Origin: Candidatus Scybalomonas excrementavium
GTDB lineage: Bacteria > Bacillota > Clostridia > Lachnospirales > Lachnospiraceae
Assembly: GCA_017694765.1 (NCBI GenBank)
Contig: JADIML010000276.1
Coordinates: 1-11,122, forward strand
Length of the DNA stretch: 11,122 nucleotides
Direction: 5' to 3'
Shown here: in pieces, positions 6,688 through 11,122 of the stretch
Position numbering within the stretch: the stretch's first letter is position 1
Layout: the number at the start of each line of letters is the position of its first letter
Translations under genes and position numbers: made by a program
The notes under the pieces: model-generated
The model's input: the letters and a program-made list of their open reading frames with translations, nothing else
What the model was told of the DNA's origin: nothing
Database searches by the model: none

Positions 6688-7014
6688 TTACACCTCCTCG
6701 AAGATTACTTGTATATAATCTGTGCCATACTCTTCTGCTGTGGATTGGATTCCCAATACCAAAGCATCCATTAATAACTTTGTGTCATGATCCATTTCAC
6801 CATGAAATGTTAAATGAATCAGTCCTTGATTCGGATCTTGTTCTAAAACAAAATCTGCATCTGTAAAGGCATCAAGTGCATTTACCGTATTAATAGCTAA
6901 GATAGAAATGGATGCACATACAATGTCACTTCCATAATCATCATATTCTGCATGACCACAGATTTGGAATTCTCTATACTGTGTAGAATCCCTCTTTATC
7001 GTTATCTTGATCAT
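6688..7014 (-). CDS. prp: Ribosomal-processing cysteine protease Prp (YsxB)
   Basis: Prp removes the N-terminal extension of L27 before or during large-subunit assembly, an essential step shown for staphylococcal Prp. The 108-residue length is typical. The catalytic pair is visible as H21 in GHAEYDDYGSD and C33 in DIVCAS, the hallmark of the family. It lies between rplU and rpmA, the conserved Firmicute position, 24 bases after rplU and 5 bases before the L27 start. Its own ribosome binding site is weak (AGGT, 6 bases from ATG 7014) compared with those of its two neighbours, which would keep the enzyme scarcer than the ribosomal proteins. Confidence 0.96.
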   Translation of the reverse strand: MIKITIKRDSTQYREFQICGHAEYDDYGSDIVCASISILAINTVNALDAFTDADFVLEQDPNQGLIHLTFHGEMDHDTKLLMDALVLGIQSTAEEYGTDYIQVIFEEV

Positions 7015-7038
7015 AGAACTACCTGTTCTTTCAACAAA

Positions 7039-7344
7039 TTAAGCGTTGATTTTTTCAATCTTAACCTGTGTATAAGGTTGTCTATGTCCTTGTTTTTTGT
7101 GGTAACCGGTTTTTCTTTTATATTTGTATACGATTACTTTTTTGCCTTTACCTTCGCTCATAACAGTTGCTGTTACGTTAGCGTTTGCTAAAGCTTCACC
7201 GCATAAAACTTCACCGTTGTTCACAAAAACAACTTGGTCAAATGTAACAGTTGAACCAGCTTCTGCGTTAAGTTTTTCAACTTTGATGATATCGCCTTCT
7301 GCTACTTTGTACTGTTTACCACCTGTTGCAATAATTGCGTACAT
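7039..7344 (-). CDS. rplU: Large-subunit ribosomal protein L21
   Basis: L21 binds 23S rRNA in the large subunit. The 101-residue protein begins MYAIIATGGKQYKV, the invariant start of the family, and ends with the conserved YKYKRKTGYHKKQGHRQPYT basic segment. The ORF is open to 7425, but that extension covers the -10 box and the leader RNA. ATG 7344 has AAGGAGG with an 8-base spacer and gives the normal N-terminus, so it is the start. It opens the rplU-prp-rpmA operon and is probably controlled by the leader immediately upstream. Confidence 0.98.
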   Translation of the reverse strand: MYAIIATGGKQYKVAEGDIIKVEKLNAEAGSTVTFDQVVFVNNGEVLCGEALANANVTATVMSEGKGKKVIVYKYKRKTGYHKKQGHRQPYTQVKIEKINA

Positions 7345-7414
7345 AATGGGTTCCTCCTTAATCATTACTCGCCAGCTTCGGTGCTTACGCTTATAACCTC
7401 GCTGTGCGGCATAC
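7345..7414 (-). ncRNA. L21 leader RNA (probable)
   Basis: The roughly 70 bases between the predicted transcript start and rplU fold into a compact hairpin. Minus-strand CAGC (7401-7404) pairs with GCTG (7373-7376); inside, GGT (7396-7398) pairs with ACC (7380-7382), and a GC-GUAA-GC tetraloop hairpin sits at 7383-7390. Firmicutes carry a known L21 leader at exactly this place, thought to let L21 or L27-operon products repress their own synthesis. Position and shape fit; I could not run a covariance search. Confidence 0.65.
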
Positions 7415-7420
7415 GTTAGT

Positions 7421-7450
7421 ATCATATCATCGGAATAAATACTATGTCAA
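7421..7450 (-). promoter_or_regulatory. Sigma-A-type promoter of the rplU operon
   Basis: A perfect TTGACA (7445-7450) and TATGAT (7421-7426) lie 18 bases apart on the minus strand, placing the start near 7414. The promoter begins less than 50 bases after the upstream ABC ATPase gene, and I see no convincing terminator between them. Confidence 0.85.
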
Positions 7451-7497
7451 GAACTTTTTAAAATGTTTTTTAGTATTAGTCTATTTTCTTTTCGATA

Positions 7498-8253
7498 TTA
7501 ACAGCGAAATTTTCCTAAGAAAGAACGCACTCTTTCATTTTTAGATTGGAATAACTCCTCTGGTGTAGAATCTTCTACAATAACACCTTGATCCATAAAG
7601 ATAATCCGATCCGAAATCTCTCTTGCAAATTCCATTTCATGTGTAACGATAACCATTGTCATATGATATTCTGTTAAGGATTTAATGACTTTTAATACTT
7701 CTCCTGTTAGTTCTGGATCGAGAGCTGATGTTGGCTCATCAAAAAACAGTACCTTTGGCTTTAAAGCCAAAGCTCTTGCAATAGAAACTCTCTGGCACTG
7801 TCCACCGGATAATTCACAAGGATAATTATTTTCCTTATCCGATAACCCAAGTTTTTTTAACAGTTCTCTCGCTTCTTGTATCGCCTGTTCTTTTGGAATT
7901 TTGCACACTTGTATTGGAGCTTCGCTTACATTTCTTAACACGTTAAAATGAGGAAACAGATTGAAATTTTGAAAGACAAGTCCTGTTTTCATTCGTATTT
8001 CTTGTAAGATATTTTTAGAAGCATATACTGGATGACCATTTTCAGTAGAAACCATAACTTGTCCATCAATTTCAATAAATCCACTATCGATGTTTTCTAA
8101 CTGTGTCATACATCGTAATAGTGTAGACTTACCTGAACCAGAAGAACCAATAATCGAAATAATCTCGCTATTGTTGATTTCTAAAGAAATATCTTTTAAC
8201 ACTTCATTTTTATCAAAGCTCTTTTTTAAATTTTTTACCTTTATCATACTCAT
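7498..8253 (-). CDS. Polar amino acid ABC transporter ATPase (GlnQ/HisP family)
   Basis: This 251-residue ATPase drives the adjacent permease from the cytoplasmic side. All motifs are present: Walker A GSSGSGKST at 36-44, Q-loop Q95 in VFQNFNLFP, signature LSGGQ at 148-152 (followed by CQR, where QQR is more usual), Walker B VLFFDE at 168-173, D-loop SALD at 176-179 and the switch histidine H205 in VTHE. Start 8253 has GGAGG 5 bases upstream, placed across the permease stop codon, so translation is coupled; a second ATG two codons later is less likely. A 20-bp perfect palindrome lies within the coding sequence at 7753-7772. Confidence 0.96.
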   Translation of the reverse strand: MSMIKVKNLKKSFDKNEVLKDISLEINNSEIISIIGSSGSGKSTLLRCMTQLENIDSGFIEIDGQVMVSTENGHPVYASKNILQEIRMKTGLVFQNFNLFPHFNVLRNVSEAPIQVCKIPKEQAIQEARELLKKLGLSDKENNYPCELSGGQCQRVSIARALALKPKVLFFDEPTSALDPELTGEVLKVIKSLTEYHMTMVIVTHEMEFAREISDRIIFMDQGVIVEDSTPEELFQSKNERVRSFLGKFRC

Positions 8254-8262
8254 CTTTTCCTC

Positions 8263-8934
8263 CTACTGATAATAACTAAGCCTTTTTTCTAAGAGGATAA
8301 AACATTTTTCCACAATCCAGTTCATAATAAGATAAAAAATACCTGCCATAACAACTGGCATCATACTTCCTCTTGTTGCCATTTGATTCGTGGAAAATAA
8401 ATACAATTCTGCAACACCAATTACATGTGCCAATGATGTATCTTTTACGAGTACCATAAATTCACTTCCAAGAGGAGGGATAACTTGTTTTACTACTTGT
8501 GGTAATACAATTTTAAAAAATGTTTGTCCTTTTGTAAATCCAAGCATTTTAGCAGCTTCATACTGACCTTTTGGAATCGTTTGAATTCCACCACGATATA
8601 TTTCACAAAAATAAGCTGCATAATTAATAGAAAATCCAATCACAACAGCGGTAAAACGATCGAACCGAAAATCTGGATCATACATTTGAATCCACTTTGG
8701 AATCTGATAATAGATTAAATAAAGTTGTAGAATAAGAGGTGTTCCTCGCATAATTAAGTTGTATATCTGAATTGGATATCGAATAATTGCTAATTTTGAC
8801 ATTCTACCAAGAGCTAATACCATTCCTAATGGCAAGCCAATTAATAAAGTTAAGAAAAATAATTTAATTGCTGTAATTGTAGGCTCTACCATATAAGGAA
8901 GCAGATTTGCCATATTTTGAATGGTTTCATTCAT
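8263..8934 (-). CDS. Polar amino acid ABC transporter permease (HisM type)
   Basis: This 223-residue membrane protein is the translocation subunit of the second importer. Hydrophobic helices include about residues 20-43, RGTPL lies at 63-67, and the ATPase-docking EAA loop reads EAAKMLGFTKGQTFFKIVLP, followed by KDTSLAHVIG. The ORF is open to 8970, where an ATG overlaps the receptor stop codon, but that ATG lacks a ribosome binding site. ATG 8934 has AAAAGGAG with an 8-base spacer and gives a family-typical N-terminus, so I prefer it. That leaves 35 bases after the receptor gene, a tight spacing unlike the 216 bases in the other importer of this window. Confidence 0.94.
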   Translation of the reverse strand: MNETIQNMANLLPYMVEPTITAIKLFFLTLLIGLPLGMVLALGRMSKLAIIRYPIQIYNLIMRGTPLILQLYLIYYQIPKWIQMYDPDFRFDRFTAVVIGFSINYAAYFCEIYRGGIQTIPKGQYEAAKMLGFTKGQTFFKIVLPQVVKQVIPPLGSEFMVLVKDTSLAHVIGVAELYLFSTNQMATRGSMMPVVMAGIFYLIMNWIVEKCFILLEKRLSYYQ

Positions 8935-8969
8935 CCCTTTTTCTCCTTTTGCTTTTTGTTGAAATTCCA

Positions 8970-9830
8970 TTATTTTGTTTGGATTTTAGATACGTCTTTA
9001 CCAAACCATGTTTGATCGATTTTACTCATTGTGCCGTCTTTTGCCATTTCTTGTAATTGTTTTTCTACCTCGTCCTTTAATGCTTCGTCCCCTTTTCTAA
9101 ATCCAATCACATATTCTTCTGATGATACAGCATCTTCTAAAATTCGATATTGTCCTTTATTTTGAGCTAAATAATAGTTGGCTACAACTTCATCCATTAA
9201 AACTGCATCACATCCAGTTCCTAAATCCATCATTGCCTTTACATTATCTGCAATTAAAATAGTATCTGCTAAACTATCTTTAAATTCTTTATTAGAATCT
9301 TCTTCTAAGGCTGCTGCTGCCGTAGAACCTTTCTGTAATTCTACAACCTTTCCAGCTAAGTCTGCTTTTGTCTTATAAGAGGAATCTGCTTTTACAACTA
9401 AAACTTGACGATTATCCATATATGGTGTGCTAAGAGTCATTGTTTTTGCTCTTTCTTCATCTACAGAAAAACCATTCCAAATACAATCAATATTTTTAGT
9501 ATCTAATTCTTGTTGTTTCGAATCCCAATTAATTGGTTGGATTTTTAACTCCACACCCATTCTCTTACATACTTCTTTCGCAAGATCAATGTCGTATCCA
9601 ACGATTTCATTTTTCTCATTGGTGTATCCCATTGGTGGAAATGAGGCATCCAATCCAAGAATAAATTCTCCTCTTTCTTTTATATCTTCTAAAGAAGTAT
9701 CCTCTCCATTTGCACTAGATGTTGTACCACTCTTTGTATCAGAAGTAGCATTTCCACCACAGCCTACGAATGTACCCATTATTAGAGCCATCATTGTTGT
9801 AATTGTTAATACTTTTTTCCATTTTTTCAT
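8970..9830 (-). CDS. Polar amino acid ABC transporter substrate-binding lipoprotein
   Basis: This 286-residue lipoprotein is the extracellular receptor of the upstream importer. The signal peptide starts MKKWKKV, and the lipobox FVGC places the lipidated cysteine at residue 24, followed by a Ser/Thr-rich linker. The type II binding-protein fold follows, with LGLDASFPPMGY, GYDIDLAKEVCKRMG, NIDCIWNGFSV and a C-terminal KIDQTWFG. The pattern resembles polar amino acid or cystine receptors of Clostridia; the ligand cannot be fixed from sequence alone. The ORF extends five codons to 9845, but GGAGG at 9839-9843 is 8 bases before ATG 9830, so the shorter start is correct. It differs markedly from the receptor at 1019-1810, so the two systems are not a recent duplication. 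Confidence 0.95.
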   Translation of the reverse strand: MKKWKKVLTITTMMALIMGTFVGCGGNATSDTKSGTTSSANGEDTSLEDIKERGEFILGLDASFPPMGYTNEKNEIVGYDIDLAKEVCKRMGVELKIQPINWDSKQQELDTKNIDCIWNGFSVDEERAKTMTLSTPYMDNRQVLVVKADSSYKTKADLAGKVVELQKGSTAAAALEEDSNKEFKDSLADTILIADNVKAMMDLGTGCDAVLMDEVVANYYLAQNKGQYRILEDAVSSEEYVIGFRKGDEALKDEVEKQLQEMAKDGTMSKIDQTWFGKDVSKIQTK

Positions 9831-9900
9831 TGTCCTGTCCTCCATATCATTTCTTTTTGAATTAGCAAATTATCACTCTACCTTACTAAATTGTAGTTGT

Positions 9901-9929
9901 AGTTTAACACAGAAAGACAGGAATGTCAA
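9901..9929 (-). promoter_or_regulatory. Sigma-A-type promoter of the first importer operon
   Basis: TTGACA (9924-9929) and TAAACT (9901-9906) are 17 bases apart on the minus strand. The -35 box contains the TGA stop of the upstream gene (9926-9928), so the genes are packed without a terminator. The leader before the receptor ATG is about 65 bases and shows a tandem ACTACA repeat near its start but no clear hairpin. Confidence 0.75.
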
Positions 9930-11122
9930 TTATTTTTTAATGGAATTTTTAAAGGTTGTTTATAACGATACCATGTATTGGTTATAGAAATTTGCCATTC
10001 TGTTCTTCCTTCTAAATCTTCCAATGATAAAGGGACAATCAATAAATATGGCGTTTCTCCTTGCCATACTATTTTATGATCAAACCCAGAGAGAGAAAAG
10101 CTGTCTCCTCCATATTGATAGAGGGAACCTATATCTTTTCGATCTAACAGTTCAAAGTCAATACTATCTAATTCTTTTTTAGAACCAGTATCTGTAATTT
10201 CTAGCTCATAGCAAAGACTATCCACCCCGAGTTCTTCTAATTCTTTTTTGTTCCAATACGCCTTTTTTATTTTTACTTCGGTATGTTCTCCATCTCCTTT
10301 TATAGAAAACGAATAATTTCCATCAAAGGTACCATCCTCTTTTGGTACCGGAAGTGTCACAACTTGTTTCCTTTTTTTCCCCTCAAAAACATATGGTATG
10401 ACAAAGTAGTCTGGCTGTTTTTCTTTGACTTCATAATACGCTTTTATGTTTTGCCAGCTATAATCTGTTATATTAACCTCTGTTTTTAATGGATTATTGT
10501 TCTTTTCTAAGTAAACTGGTTGATATCTATTCTGATTAAGTGTATAAATATGTTTATAATTCCACAAGTATATATCATTTTTATTAGCTTTTGTTTCAAC
10601 AGAATAAATTTCTATTTGTGAAGTTTTATGTAGTGTATTTTCATTTTCTGTCATTTGATAAAAAATCAAGACATCATCAAATACCATCGTCTTCCCTAAC
10701 TCATTAATATCCGTTACTGTTTCCTGTGTTTGCCATGTTACCGGAAACTGATAAGTTCCAAGAAATCTACTTGACTGACCCCATTCTGTAAAGTTTAAAA
10801 TAATCTCTTCTCGTTTCGAAATAGCAGAAGATGTATTCAATAAAGTTCGATATATTCCAACGTTATATGTAAAAACAATTTCTTTCTCCTTTACTTCTAT
10901 TTGTGATAGATTGGATTCAGAATCTATCTGAATTCCTCTTTTTGGAATACTACCTTGTATTGTTATGTTTGTATACTGTAAAATTTTTGATAATAATTTT
11001 TTGGAATAAATAGACTTTATTTCTTTCTTTACTTGTAATTTTGCTGTTTCATTGGAAATCATTTCAGACGGTTCATATATCCCTGTTTTTATATTTTTTT
11101 CTCCATTCCATGGTACATGCAG
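9926..11122 (-). CDS. Unrecognised protein, C-terminal part (5' end outside window)
   Basis: The reading frame is open from its TGA stop to the window edge, giving at least 398 residues. An internal ATG at 11062 has no ribosome binding site, and the 20 codons before it read as ordinary protein (LHVPWNGEKNIK...), so the true start is beyond the window. The visible part is hydrophilic, with no membrane helix or signal peptide, and is rich in Lys, Glu, Tyr and alternating polar/hydrophobic strands, which suggests stacked beta-sandwich domains. One stretch (FLGTYQFPVTW, then a strand-rich segment) loosely recalls the extracellular domains of DUF4179/DUF5643 sigma-factor-linked proteins; that is a weak guess. 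Codon use matches its neighbours. I assign no function. Confidence 0.8.
   Translation of the reverse strand: MHVPWNGEKNIKTGIYEPSEMISNETAKLQVKKEIKSIYSKKLLSKILQYTNITIQGSIPKRGIQIDSESNLSQIEVKEKEIVFTYNVGIYRTLLNTSSAISKREEIILNFTEWGQSSRFLGTYQFPVTWQTQETVTDINELGKTMVFDDVLIFYQMTENENTLHKTSQIEIYSVETKANKNDIYLWNYKHIYTLNQNRYQPVYLEKNNNPLKTEVNITDYSWQNIKAYYEVKEKQPDYFVIPYVFEGKKRKQVVTLPVPKEDGTFDGNYSFSIKGDGEHTEVKIKKAYWNKKELEELGVDSLCYELEITDTGSKKELDSIDFELLDRKDIGSLYQYGGDSFSLSGFDHKIVWQGETPYLLIVPLSLEDLEGRTEWQISITNTWYRYKQPLKIPLKNN

Noticed and set aside
7345..7425. 27-codon N-terminal extension of L21, or a leader peptide
   Set aside because: Its first ATG lies at the -10 box, upstream of or at the transcript start, and the region forms the leader RNA. 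The L21 start at 7344 has a strong binding site.
9427..9987. 186-codon open frame on the plus strand
   Set aside because: It is antisense to the receptor gene and the end of the unknown gene, has no ribosome binding site, and shows no family features. The minus-strand proteins are clearly real.

Overview
This 11.1 kb window looks like chromosomal DNA from a low-GC Firmicute, most likely a Lachnospiraceae-type member of the Clostridia. The evidence is the AT-rich sequence, strong AGGAGG-type ribosome binding sites, TTGACA/TATAAT promoters, the cleavable N-terminal extension on ribosomal protein L27 together with its protease Prp, and the gene order rplU-prp-rpmA-obgE-yhbY-nadD-yqeK-rsfS. Every gene I can support lies on the minus strand, so transcription runs from high to low coordinates. 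Open frames on the plus strand are all antisense shadows.

In the direction of transcription, the window opens with a protein of unknown function cut off by the window edge (9926-11122). Next comes a compact polar amino acid ABC importer operon: lipoprotein receptor (8970-9830), permease (8263-8934) and ATPase (7498-8253). Its promoter has a -35 box that contains the stop codon of the unknown gene. The ribosomal unit follows: a strong promoter, an L21-type leader RNA, rplU, prp and rpmA, closed by a strong intrinsic terminator at 6352-6386. After a 285-base gap with its own promoter comes the obgE cluster: Obg GTPase, YhbY (ribosome assembly), NadD (NAD synthesis), YqeK (dinucleoside tetraphosphate hydrolase) and RsfS (ribosome silencing). 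The theme is coupling of ribosome production to nucleotide and starvation state.

Downstream lies a small integral-membrane protein of the DUF457/YdjM family (1957-2556). After it is a second polar amino acid importer with its own promoter: lipoprotein receptor (1019-1810), permease (134-802) and the first 48 codons of an ATPase that leaves the window at base 1. The two importers are separate, differently built copies of the same system. The second has an unusually long, structured 216-base spacer between receptor and permease genes.

I see no mobile element, CRISPR array, tRNA, rRNA, phage gene or defence system, and no convincing sign of a wholly new system. The items most worth a second look are the structured spacer at 803-1018, a 12-bp palindrome upstream of the second importer's promoter, and the unrecognised gene at the right edge.
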